In this document: piece by piece, positions 1-5,090 of the stretch
How positions within the stretch are numbered: position 1 is the stretch's first letter
How the letters are laid out: each line of letters begins with the position of its first letter
Source of the DNA: Candidatus Bathyarchaeota archaeon
GTDB taxonomy: Archaea; Thermoproteota; Bathyarchaeia; Bathyarchaeales; Bathycorpusculaceae
Assembly: GCA_026014845.1 (NCBI GenBank)
Contig: JAOZHM010000002.1
Span: 1 to 7,107 of the forward strand
Reading direction: 5' to 3'
Length of the DNA: 7,107 nt
Notes under the pieces: model-generated
Databases searched by the model: none
What the model saw: only the letters and a program-made list of their open reading frames with translations
What the model was told of the DNA's origin: nothing
Position numbers and translations under genes: made by a program

Positions 1-47
1 ATACGCTGAAACGAATAATGCGACACAGAGAAAGCGCGCGCGCCACT

Positions 48-53
48 AAAAAA
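48..53 (-). terminator. U-rich terminator after small basic gene
   Basis: Six consecutive A on the plus strand, hence U6 in the minus transcript, lie 5 bases beyond the stop codon of the small basic gene. Archaeal intrinsic termination commonly uses such U runs without a hairpin. No strong stem precedes it. Confidence 0.3.
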
Positions 54-58
54 TAACA

Positions 59-205
59 TCAAAACCCTTCAAGAATCAGCCACCCATCCTTAAACTCCCA
101 ACGCCTCTTACGATAACCACACAACTTAATCAAACGCTTCAAAGGAACAGACTCGATACGAGAACCTTGCTTCCTCTTACGAACAAACAACCTAATCTTA
201 GGCAT
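59..205 (-). CDS. Small basic protein of unknown function (48 aa)
   Basis: Not recognised as a known family. The frame begins ATG (203-205) and ends TGA (59-61), giving 48 residues that are extremely rich in Lys and Arg, especially in the first half (MPKIRLFVRKRKQGSR), with a middle GYRKRRWEF segment and an aromatic/hydrophobic end (DGWLILEGF). There is no membrane segment. Such composition suits a nucleic-acid- or ribosome-binding protein, but that is inference from charge only. Support for a real gene: a good archaeal TATA box lies at 241-248 on the same strand, placing the transcript start about 13 bases before the ATG, and a T6 run follows the stop on the minus strand (48-53). Codons such as CGT, AAG and GTT resemble those of the neighbouring genes. 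No Shine-Dalgarno is visible in the very short leader. Confidence 0.55.
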   Translation of the reverse strand: MPKIRLFVRKRKQGSRIESVPLKRLIKLCGYRKRRWEFKDGWLILEGF

Positions 206-212
206 ACTTATC

Positions 213-223
213 AACACAGGGTA
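213..223. repeat. 11-bp repeat AACACAGGGTA, copy 1
   Basis: First of three exact copies (213-223, 276-286, 363-373). This copy lies in the leader or transcription-start zone of the small basic gene. On the minus strand copies 1 and 2 share TACCCTGTGTT followed by GATA, directly in copy 1 and two bases later in copy 2. Function unknown; it could be a protein-binding site or a duplication scar. Confidence 0.5.
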
Positions 224-238
224 TTAAAACAAAACAAA

Positions 239-250
239 CATATAAAACCT
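239..250 (-). promoter_or_regulatory. TATA box for the small basic gene
   Basis: Read on the minus strand this is AGGTTTTATATG. It matches the archaeal T/A-rich TATA consensus, and its centre predicts transcription start near 218, about a dozen bases before the ATG at 205. Confidence 0.45.
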
Positions 251-275
251 CTTCGAAAAACAAACAATATATCAA

Positions 276-286
276 AACACAGGGTA
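276..286. repeat. 11-bp repeat AACACAGGGTA, copy 2
   Basis: Exact second copy, 63 bases from copy 1 and upstream of the small basic gene's TATA box. The match to copy 3 extends to 15 bases (AAAACACAGGGTAAA). Confidence 0.5.
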
Positions 287-299
287 AACCCTTAAATGT

Positions 300-480
300 C
301 ACGCCAACCCATTAATACAAGAGGAAAATAAAAATGAAAAAACAAACAGACCAACAACAAAAAACACAGGGTAAAACAACAAAAGACAGTCACAACCAAG
401 AACAAATACAAACAACTATAAACAAATACAATGAGGAGAAGAAAAATGAACAAAACTAATGGAAAAACAAGAATAAATAA
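300..480. other. T-poor, A-rich low-complexity tract
   Basis: On the plus strand this stretch is more than half A and very poor in T, with many short AAC/AAA words. It holds repeat copy 3 and overlaps the hydrophobic frame on the minus strand. The rest of the long gap between 206 and 708 shows no further gene. The only other item is a 5-bp inverted repeat, TCGGA/TCCGA, at 661-665 and 673-677 with a 7-base loop, in front of the membrane protein gene. Confidence 0.45.
363..373. repeat. 11-bp repeat AACACAGGGTA, copy 3
   Basis: Exact third copy, 87 bases from copy 2. It lies within the T-poor A-rich tract and inside the decayed ECF-like frame. Confidence 0.5.
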
Positions 481-708
481 ATTACTAAGCCCTAAGACTG
501 GTATGAAAGAGAAATACGTGTACAAAGCTGTAAAACATATGAGCAGAGCAACTTCTTTTGCCGTTAATTTTCTGCCTACCTGCATAGTTTGCAAGCCTTC
601 TGTGTAGCGAGTCTGGTTTTAGAGTTTATGGAATAATGTTGACTTATTTCATTTTCCCTATCGGATATGGTTTCCGAATAGAGAGTATTATAGCGTAAAG
701 CTTAAGAT

Positions 709-1287
709 ATGAGGCTGTTCAATAACAAGCACAGAGGGATGAGTTTGGGAAAAGCAGCTTTAGTTACGCCTCTGTACATTTCTGTTGCTTGGACTTTAAT
801 GGTTAGTTACCAATTGTTCACCCAGACAGCAGTCACAACCGTTACTGAGAATATTAAGGAGTTTTGGCCTTCAATAGGCACTTGGCTCGTCACTAGAATG
901 GACATGCTAGTTTTTATTCACGCCTTCGCGTGGGTTTTTCTCTTATCTTCTGCCATACCGTCTGTTATTCTTGGAAAAGGAAGAGGCGTACTTGTCCAGT
1001 TCTTCGTTTGCCTAACCTTAACGTTCTCGGCTTTCATTGTTCAAGACATCTTAATTACTTATGGAGGCGGACTATTCGATCAGATATTCAGTTTATCAGT
1101 TTTATTCCGTAATCCCTTCCTCGCTACAGGCTATTTGGCAATGCCTTACGTCTTGATGCTTGCGTTTGACGTTCACTCTAGGCGAAAACAAAAGAAGAAG
1201 GAAAAAATCGAAAACATTACAAATGCCTATCTAGAGGACGCCGCTGAAGCAAACGAAAACATACAAGAAGAAGAATATACTTACTGA
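709..1287 (+). CDS. Four-helix membrane protein of unknown function
   Basis: Family not recognised. The 192-residue product has four likely membrane segments, at about residues 15-37, 65-88, 93-115 and 126-154. A highly charged C-terminal tail follows: a Lys/Arg cluster (SRRKQKKKEK, 157-166), then a Glu-rich end (NENIQEEEYTY). The positive cluster right after the last helix places the tail in the cytoplasm, and with four helices the N-terminus as well. There is no signal peptide, catalytic motif or cysteine pattern. Translation may start at the ATG at 709 or at Met11 (739), since no clear Shine-Dalgarno marks either. A TATA-like TATTATA at 686-692 would start transcription near 715 and so favour Met11. 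The stop is 7 bases before the SAM hydroxide adenosyltransferase gene, so the two are almost certainly co-transcribed. Confidence 0.75.
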   Translation: MRLFNNKHRGMSLGKAALVTPLYISVAWTLMVSYQLFTQTAVTTVTENIKEFWPSIGTWLVTRMDMLVFIHAFAWVFLLSSAIPSVILGKGRGVLVQFFVCLTLTFSAFIVQDILITYGGGLFDQIFSLSVLFRNPFLATGYLAMPYVLMLAFDVHSRRKQKKKEKIENITNAYLEDAAEANENIQEEEYTY

Positions 1288-1294
1288 AGTAAAC

Positions 1295-2089
1295 ATGCCA
1301 ACCAAGATAATTACTTTGACAACGGATTTTGGGCTGAAAGACCCATATGTAGCAGAAATGAAAGCTGTCATATTAAGCATAAGCCCAAATACAAAAATTG
1401 TTGACATTACGCATGAGATAGAAAAGTTCAACATAAGAATGGGCGCATACGCGCTAGCTGCTGCTTGCCCGTATTTTCCGAAAGACACAATTCACGTGGC
1501 TGTTATAGATCCTGGTGTTGGTACAAAACGTAAAGCCATACTTATACAGACAAAGAATGCATATTATGTAGGACCGGATAACGGCGTACTAGCCTTAGCA
1601 GCAAAAAGTCAAGGTATAAAGCACATTTACAGGATAGAGAACCCGAAGTTTATGCTTCCAAGAATTTCTAACACGTTTCACGGGAGAGATATTTTTGCTC
1701 CTGCAGCCGCCCACCTTGCAAATGATAGATCACCATCAGAGTTTGGACCGGAAATCCATGAAATTGTAATGCCGAAATTTGCAAAGATAACTGAGAGAAA
1801 GAACACGTTAACAGGCGAAGTTATACACATAGACGGTTTCGGAAACATAGTCACAAACTTTACGGAAAAAGAGCTTGAGTCAATGGGCATAAAGAAGACA
1901 GCGCACCTTAAACTCAAAAACACTGAGCTAAAGCTGAAGCTCTGCAAAGCCTATGCAGAAGTTAATGCACGGCAACCACTAGCCATTATCGGAAGCCACA
2001 ACTTTCTAGAAATATCCATAAACCAAGGCAATGCAGCACAAAACTCTCAAATAAGAGTTGGAGACAAAGTCACAATTTATCACCCTTAA
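1295..2089 (+). CDS. SAM hydroxide adenosyltransferase (DUF62 / COG1912)
   Basis: The family hydrolyses S-adenosylmethionine to adenosine and methionine in the cytosol and is related to the fluorinase/chlorinase enzymes. All landmarks are visible in the 264 residues: N-terminal LTTDFGLKDPYVAEMKAVI (8-26), VIDPGVGTKRKAI (70-82), YVGPDNGVLALAA (91-103), NTFHGRDIFAPAAAHLA (126-142), then a C-terminal domain with GEVIHIDGFGNIVTNF (174-189) and the LEISINQGNAA turn (238-248). The Asp-Arg-His triad reported to activate water in archaeal members can be placed at Asp72, Arg79 and His129. Length is normal for the family. The physiological role in archaea is unsettled; removal of excess or damaged SAM, or adenosine supply, has been suggested. 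It sits 7 bases after the membrane protein gene and 38 bases before NadM copy A. The sequence before its ATG shows only a weak GAAGT as possible ribosome site. Confidence 0.92.
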   Translation: MPTKIITLTTDFGLKDPYVAEMKAVILSISPNTKIVDITHEIEKFNIRMGAYALAAACPYFPKDTIHVAVIDPGVGTKRKAILIQTKNAYYVGPDNGVLALAAKSQGIKHIYRIENPKFMLPRISNTFHGRDIFAPAAAHLANDRSPSEFGPEIHEIVMPKFAKITERKNTLTGEVIHIDGFGNIVTNFTEKELESMGIKKTAHLKLKNTELKLKLCKAYAEVNARQPLAIIGSHNFLEISINQGNAAQNSQIRVGDKVTIYHP

Positions 2090-2115
2090 GACATAACTAC
2101 AGCTTATGGTAGTTC

Positions 2116-2122
2116 GAGGTGG
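2116..2122 (+). promoter_or_regulatory. Shine-Dalgarno deciding the NadM-A start
   Basis: GAGGTGG ends 5 bases before the ATG at 2128. An upstream in-frame GTG (2119) lies inside this motif, so ATG 2128 is the better start. Confidence 0.65.
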
Positions 2123-2127
2123 AAAAA

Positions 2128-2664
2128 ATGAAGACTCGTGAATTCAAGAGAGCGTTGTATGTAGGTCGTTTTCAACCTTTCCACTTAGGTCATTTGAAGG
2201 CGATAAAAGATGTTGTTCGGCAGGCTGAGGAGCTTGTGATTGCGATTGGGAGTGCTCAATATGGTTATGATTTATTGAATCCTTTCACTGGTGGTGAACG
2301 GTTAACTATGATAAGGTTGGCCTTGAATGAGGCTGAGGTTGATCCGGCTAAGTATTTGATTGTTCCGATACCTGATTTACATCGGCCTCTTGTCTGGGTT
2401 TCGTGGGTTGTTTCGCTGGTAGGTTATTTCGATGTTGTCTTCTCTAATGAAGCTGTGACTGTTGGAGTCTTTAAGGAGAAAGGATATAGAGTAGAGTCTA
2501 TAACGCCTTATCGTCAACGGTTGTATTCGGGTTCAGAAATCAGACGGAGAATGCGAGAAGACGAAGAATGGAAAGATCTTGTTCCGAAGAGTGTTGCATC
2601 TTACATTGAGAGTTTAGATGGTGTTGCACGAATTAAGGACTTGCATACTAACAACAATGTCTGA
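2128..2664 (+). CDS. nadM: Nicotinamide-nucleotide adenylyltransferase, archaeal NadM type (copy A)
   Basis: Transfers AMP from ATP to NMN (or nicotinate mononucleotide), giving NAD or its deamido form, the last step of dinucleotide synthesis. The 178 residues (from ATG 2128) follow the archaeal NadM plan. The nucleotidyltransferase signature GRFQPFHLGH is at 13-22, IGSAQ at 40-44, NPFTGGER at 51-58, VWVSWV at 89-94, FDVVFSNE at 101-108, and the second ATP motif YSGSEIRRRM at 133-142 precedes LVPKSV. It is more divergent than copy B in this window: the stretch after GSAQ lacks the usual Ser-His (it reads YGYDLL), and the segment between VWVSWV and FDVVFSNE is atypical. Both catalytic motifs remain, so activity is likely, though preference for NMN, NaMN or another mononucleotide may have shifted. 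It is probably the last gene of the plus-strand run and converges on pncC, whose stop is 33 bases away. Confidence 0.9.
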   Translation: MKTREFKRALYVGRFQPFHLGHLKAIKDVVRQAEELVIAIGSAQYGYDLLNPFTGGERLTMIRLALNEAEVDPAKYLIVPIPDLHRPLVWVSWVVSLVGYFDVVFSNEAVTVGVFKEKGYRVESITPYRQRLYSGSEIRRRMREDEEWKDLVPKSVASYIESLDGVARIKDLHTNNNV

Positions 2665-2697
2665 AGAGCCTTATCCCATCGCTAGACACTTTTGACC

Positions 2698-3204
2698 TTA
2701 GGTTTGCGATTCTGACATCGCTTGGAAGTACTTCTTTGTCATCTCTAGAGCAGCTTCAGACGCTTGGGATTTTATCTCTTCTCTCTTTCCCTTGAATCTA
2801 AATTCTTCACAAACAACACTTTCGTCAGATGCCAGACATATGTATACTAGTCCCACTGGCTTCTCAGGTGTACCTCCTCCTGGTCCAGCTATTCCAGTAA
2901 CGGCTAATCCCAGATCACTTCCGCTGACTTGCTTGATTCCTTGCGCCATCTCTATTGCCGTTTGACGGCTAACAGCTCCAAACTTTTTCAGAGTCTCAGG
3001 TGAGACATGAAGAATGTCTATTTTGGACTGATTGCTGTAGGCTATGACGCCGCAACCATAGTAGTCAGAACTACCACGTACATTTGTTATTCTATGAGAG
3101 ATGAAACCGCCTGTGCATGACTCAGCCATTGAAATGGTCTTTCCACGTTTTCTCAGAAGTGCACCAATCTGTTCTTCCAAAGGAGAACTTTCCCCTATCA
3201 TCAT
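2698..3204 (-). CDS. pncC: CinA C-terminal domain protein, NMN deamidase (PncC-like)
   Basis: The family hydrolyses the amide of NMN to nicotinate mononucleotide and ammonia, recycling NMN in the cytosol. Motifs in the 168 residues: SMAESCTGGFISHRIT (25-40), with the Ser of AESCTGG the family's proposed catalytic residue; GCGVIAYSNQSKIDIL (50-65), with Tyr56 and Lys61 completing the usual site; AVSRQTAIEMAQGI (77-90); and the glycine-rich TGIAGPGGGTPEKPVG (103-118). It is a stand-alone C-terminal domain without the N-terminal MoeA/MogA-like half of full CinA, and its length is normal for PncC. GGAG at 3209-3212 lies 4 bases before ATG 3204 and 7 before ATG 3201, so Met2 could be the true start. 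A strong TATA box lies upstream at 3258-3270. It lies convergent with NadM copy A, which can use its product. Confidence 0.9.
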   Translation of the reverse strand: MMIGESSPLEEQIGALLRKRGKTISMAESCTGGFISHRITNVRGSSDYYGCGVIAYSNQSKIDILHVSPETLKKFGAVSRQTAIEMAQGIKQVSGSDLGLAVTGIAGPGGGTPEKPVGLVYICLASDESVVCEEFRFKGKREEIKSQASEAALEMTKKYFQAMSESQT

Positions 3205-3257
3205 AGATCTCCGACCTATTTAGGGAAGAAGGGACTTAATATTTTGCCATCTCTTCC

Positions 3258-3270
3258 AGATATATATTTT
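3258..3270 (-). promoter_or_regulatory. TATA box for pncC
   Basis: The minus strand reads AAAATATATATCT, a strong archaeal TATA box preceded by A-rich sequence. It predicts a start near 3238 and a leader of about 33 bases that contains the GGAG ribosome site. A second, weaker AAATATTA (3237-3244) would give a leader of about 10 bases. Confidence 0.5.
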
Positions 3271-3338
3271 CTTAATTCACAAATGTTCTGTGGCGTGTGC
3301 TTAGATCGTGCCGATTCTGATTGCAGGTTTTTCTGCTC

Positions 3339-3818
3339 TTAGTCTTTTGGGACTTCAGCTCTTTCGAGAGCCCTCTTTGCTAAACTTCCTCCAAGTTTCT
3401 TGCAAGCGCTCAGATTCTCTTCACTCGGTTCTCCTTGGGAGACTACACCGTCAGCCACTTTCTCAAGTCTGAAGGAGGAGATCATCCTTTCCAAGCTCAA
3501 TAGAGCCGAGTTGCTTGACCCACCGCCTGAAGTGAAGGCCACACTTGGTCTACCAGCAACCCTTTCTCTTATGCTCAACGCTCTGTCAAAAAAGTCCTTC
3601 ATGACCCCAGCCATGTAACTGAAGTAGTTTGGAGACCCGAAGGCTACAGCATCACAAGAGATGAAGTCGTTAACAGTTGCATAGTCAACACGCTTCACTC
3701 TAGCTGAAGCTCCCTCAACACTTTCAACGCCGTCCACGACAGCATTTGCCAGAGCTTCAGTTCTACCAGTCCTCGAATAATACAAAACTAACACTTCAAC
3801 CACGTCAAATTCCCCCAC
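3339..3818 (-). CDS. Flavodoxin-like / NAD(P)H-dependent FMN reductase family protein
   Basis: Predicted cytosolic FMN-binding electron carrier or quinone/FMN reductase of the flavodoxin fold. Evidence in the 159 residues: the first strand and phosphate-binding loop VLVLYYSRTGRTEALA (9-24), a second FMN-contacting loop FGSPNYFSYMAGVMKDFFDR (60-79), and a Gly/Ser-rich loop TSGGGSSNSALLSLERMI (96-113) after the PSVAF strand. The order is that of WrbA-like and small flavodoxin-family proteins; partner and substrate cannot be told from sequence. The start is a GTG (3816-3818), which coincides with the transcript start predicted from the TATA box at 3839-3850, so translation there would be leaderless. 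A second in-frame GTG (3801-3803), preceded by GGGGG, would give an N-terminus MVEVLVLYYS more typical of the family. The gene stands alone between the cysteine-cluster gene and pncC. Confidence 0.82.
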   Translation of the reverse strand: MGEFDVVEVLVLYYSRTGRTEALANAVVDGVESVEGASARVKRVDYATVNDFISCDAVAFGSPNYFSYMAGVMKDFFDRALSIRERVAGRPSVAFTSGGGSSNSALLSLERMISSFRLEKVADGVVSQGEPSEENLSACKKLGGSLAKRALERAEVPKD

Positions 3819-3838
3819 ATCATACCTAGCTCACTGCC

Positions 3839-3850
3839 TAATATAATTTT
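3839..3850 (-). promoter_or_regulatory. TATA box for the flavodoxin-like gene
   Basis: The minus strand reads AAAATTATATTA. Its centre predicts transcription start near 3817-3820, right at the GTG at 3818, implying a leaderless message or a leader of about 15 bases if GTG 3803 is used. Confidence 0.45.
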
Positions 3851-3907
3851 GACCCCAAACCGAAAAAGTGCAAAACATCCCTAATTGTCAGTCCATTTCT
3901 GGGATGG

Positions 3908-3927
3908 AAAACAGATTGAAAACAAAA
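3908..3927 (-). terminator. U-rich tract after the cysteine-cluster gene
   Basis: Immediately after the downstream stop (3928-3930) the minus strand has three T4 clusters within 20 bases, followed by a possible 6-bp hairpin (CATCCC/GGGATG, arms 3901-3906 and 3876-3881) and a T5 run at 3863-3867. This fits a U-rich archaeal terminator ahead of the flavodoxin promoter. Confidence 0.35.
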
Positions 3928-4404
3928 TCAGAAAATAAGCCAGAAAACGCTGCACATACCGCCGATTTTTCTTCCTTTAGCGAATTCTGTAACGCCATGA
4001 CATACAAACATTATGTTATCTCTAGTGAAGTCCACTTCTCCACACTCATCAAAGGGAAAGTTTCTACACATCTCTGGTTTAACATCATGGATTAGGCATT
4101 CATAAATTCTACCCTTTCTCCTAAGAAAGAGTCAACCATGAACCAAATTACCCCAAAGAAACTGCATACCCACTTCTTTTTCCGCCTTAGTTAGAATTCT
4201 TTTAATGCCTCTTCTACTAAAACAGCCCAATTCACTAGGTGGAAGAATAAACTTCGCTTCTAACCATACGAATGGGTGGAAAAGTAGGTCGTTTCTGCCT
4301 AGAAGTTTCCACAGTTCTATATCCTCATTAGTCAGAGAGATTTCATGTGCGTATCTCTTACAACAATTTCCACATTGAAGACACTTGAATTCTGTTTTGT
4401 TCAC
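3928..4404 (-). pseudogene. YkgJ-type CxxCxxCC cysteine-cluster protein, interrupted by in-frame UGA
   Basis: Member of the widespread CxxCxxCC family (Pfam PF03692), thought to bind zinc or an iron-sulfur centre; biochemical function unknown. The N-terminal cluster is clear: Cys8, Cys11, Cys14, Cys15 (KCLQCGNCCKRYAHEISLT). The frame meets TGA at 4132-4134 (codon 91) but continues open in the same frame for 67 codons to TGA 3928-3930. The continuation holds the family's C-terminal hallmark, LFLRRKGRIYEC then IHDVKPEMCRNFPF (Cys103, Cys113). The family pattern is CxFL...C.I...P..CR.FP, so the UGA stands precisely where the first Cys of that motif belongs. Initiation is GTG (4402-4404), overlapping the TGA of the upstream nuclease-like gene (GTGA), indicating translational coupling. 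Either a recent Cys-to-stop mutation or recoding as selenocysteine; a 90-residue truncated protein would lack half the ligands. UGA is an ordinary stop in several other genes here. Confidence 0.7.
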
Positions 4405-4877
4405 GATTTATCCTCTGCTATTAAATCCCATCTATCCTCATACTCCCAATATCTAGGTTTCTTCTTCATTCTTTTCTTAGGTTTTGCAGTAATCTTAATT
4501 ACTTCTGAAAGCCCACGCAATTCTTTGGTGGGAATTATGAAACATCGTGGTTCATCGCTGAAATCTTTTGATCGGAAACCTAAGCATACTACAAAATTGC
4601 TCGAGCCTTCACGGTGTTGTTTTGGATTCCTTCTAAATTCCCAAGCATCAGAGTAAGAAGTCGCATACTTCTCGAATTTCCTTTCAAACTTTCTGAGTAA
4701 AGCCGTCTTCACTTCAAGTCGCCTATTATTGCTCGTTATCAAATCAAAAGAAAAGAACTGTTGCGGAACTTTCACACTTGCAATGTTGAAATCCCTCATT
4801 AATTTCGCCATGACATACGTTTCACCAACATAGCCTTTTTGCATGAAGTTTCTTTCCATACCCACTTTCTTAGGCAT
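4401..4877 (-). CDS. PD-(D/E)XK nuclease-like protein
   Basis: A 158-residue protein, not assignable to a named enzyme. Its N-terminal half has the layout of the restriction-endonuclease-like fold: helix with GYVGETYVMAKLM (Glu19), then FDLITSNNRRLEVKTAL, giving Asp45 and Glu55-Val-Lys57, the D...ExK metal-binding signature. A following WEFRR..QHREGSSNFVVCLGF strand (79-101) matches the core strand that follows in this superfamily. The C-terminal third is Lys/Arg-rich (AKPKKRMKKKPR, 131-142), suited to DNA binding, then a Trp/Tyr/acidic tail. The start ATG 4877 is supported by AGGAG at 4887-4891 with a 9-base spacer. Its stop overlaps the GTG of the cysteine-cluster gene by four bases, so the two are made together. 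It could be a repair nuclease, a Holliday-resolvase relative or a solitary restriction-type domain; no methyltransferase is nearby. Confidence 0.65.
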   Translation of the reverse strand: MPKKVGMERNFMQKGYVGETYVMAKLMRDFNIASVKVPQQFFSFDLITSNNRRLEVKTALLRKFERKFEKYATSYSDAWEFRRNPKQHREGSSNFVVCLGFRSKDFSDEPRCFIIPTKELRGLSEVIKITAKPKKRMKKKPRYWEYEDRWDLIAEDKS

Positions 4878-4901
4878 GCTTCCGTTCTCCTACGGTTACA
4901 A

Positions 4902-5039
4902 TTAATCACCAGCATAGACTTGAACTTTGCGGTGAAAGAAGAATATGAGATACAAGCCTAACACACACAAAACACACAGAGGGACAGACTCAAAAATCCT
5001 TGGAAACTCTTCTTTAAACGGATCGTCATAGAAGTCGAT
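4902..5039 (-). CDS. Possible tiny single-pass membrane protein without canonical start
   Basis: An open frame of 45 codons lies between a TAA at 5040-5042 and a TAA at 4902-4904. It reads like a protein: an acidic N-terminal part (DFYDDPFKEEFPRIFES, residues 2-18), one hydrophobic segment of about 17 residues (19-35, VPLCVLCVLGLYLIFFF) and a basic flank HRKVQVYAGD. The charge pattern would place the N-terminus outside. No ATG, GTG or TTG is found in the part before the helix; the first codon is ATC. A strong TATA box at 5057-5067 predicts transcription start near 5036, almost at the first codon, so a leaderless message with a non-AUG start, a small frame-disrupting deletion, or plain chance are all possible. 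An ATG at 5027-5029 in another frame yields only 23 residues. If real, it would head the transcript carrying the nuclease-like gene. Confidence 0.25.
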   Translation of the reverse strand: MDFYDDPFKEEFPRIFESVPLCVLCVLGLYLIFFFHRKVQVYAGD

Positions 5040-5056
5040 TTAACCAGCGTTTCAAC

Positions 5057-5067
5057 CTATATATAAG
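5057..5067 (-). promoter_or_regulatory. TATA box upstream of the nuclease-like/cysteine-cluster operon
   Basis: The minus strand reads CTTATATATAG, a near-perfect TATA box just after the NadM-B stop. It predicts transcription start near 5036 and would drive the minus-strand genes below, with a leader of about 160 bases before the nuclease-like ATG. The motif is nearly symmetric, but plus-strand transcription from it would run only antisense into NadM-B. Confidence 0.5.
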
Positions 5068-5090
5068 GGGGGTCTAGACGCACAGAGAAA

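Larger units (their letters stand above)
292..585 (-). pseudogene. Remnant of an ECF transporter S component (N-terminus only)
   Basis: The frame from ATG 583-585 (or TTG 592-594) starts with RKLTAKEVALLICFTALY followed by a second short hydrophobic stretch, FSFIPVLGLS. This strongly resembles the first helix of ECF-type vitamin/queuosine transporter S components (typical RKLTxREIALIAVFAALY... then a Pro/Gly-rich turn), which bind the substrate in the membrane. After about residue 38 the frame becomes an uninterrupted string of Phe, Leu, Val, Ile and Cys with almost no polar residues. That string is simply the translation of a T-rich minus strand, not an S-component fold. Real S components are near 180 residues; this frame has 97. 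I read it as a decayed gene with only its N-terminal helix preserved. The alternative is an unrelated small membrane protein. No energising ECF ATPase genes are in the window. Confidence 0.35.

Noticed and set aside
34..43. GCGCGCGCGC alternating run
   Set aside because: Too short and isolated to claim a structural or regulatory role.
431..607. Plus-strand 58-codon frame opposite the ECF-like remnant, with GAGGAG before an internal ATG
   Set aside because: The A-rich tract makes Lys/Asn-rich frames and purine runs common by chance; the product resembles nothing and the minus strand has the recognisable motif.
1231..1947. Minus-strand frames opposite the SAM hydroxide adenosyltransferase
   Set aside because: Opposite a gene with full-length family motifs; Phe/Ser-rich translations typical of antisense shadows.
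3400..3618. Plus-strand open frame inside the flavodoxin-like gene
   Set aside because: Antisense shadow of a gene with clear flavodoxin motifs; no ribosome site or promoter of its own.
3876..3906. Hairpin CATCCC/GGGATG as a selenocysteine insertion element
   Set aside because: Only 6 bp with a 19-base loop and no GC-rich inner stem beside a GAA/A internal loop as in known archaeal SECIS. Kept only as a lead to test.
3868..4095. Plus-strand open frame of 75 codons
   Set aside because: It lies opposite the conserved second half of the cysteine-cluster gene, whose motif proves the minus strand is the coding one. The translation shows no family features.
4132..4134. General reassignment of UGA to an amino acid in this genome
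   Set aside because: TGA ends several other genes here at sensible family lengths (for example 1285-1287, 2662-2664, 4401-4403).
4345..4656. Plus-strand 103-codon frame across the nuclease-like and cysteine-cluster genes
   Set aside because: Antisense to two supported genes; composition looks like a chance translation and no start signal is seen.
5057..5067. The near-symmetric TATA box as a plus-strand promoter
   Set aside because: Transcription in that direction would only run antisense through NadM-B, and no plus-strand gene follows.
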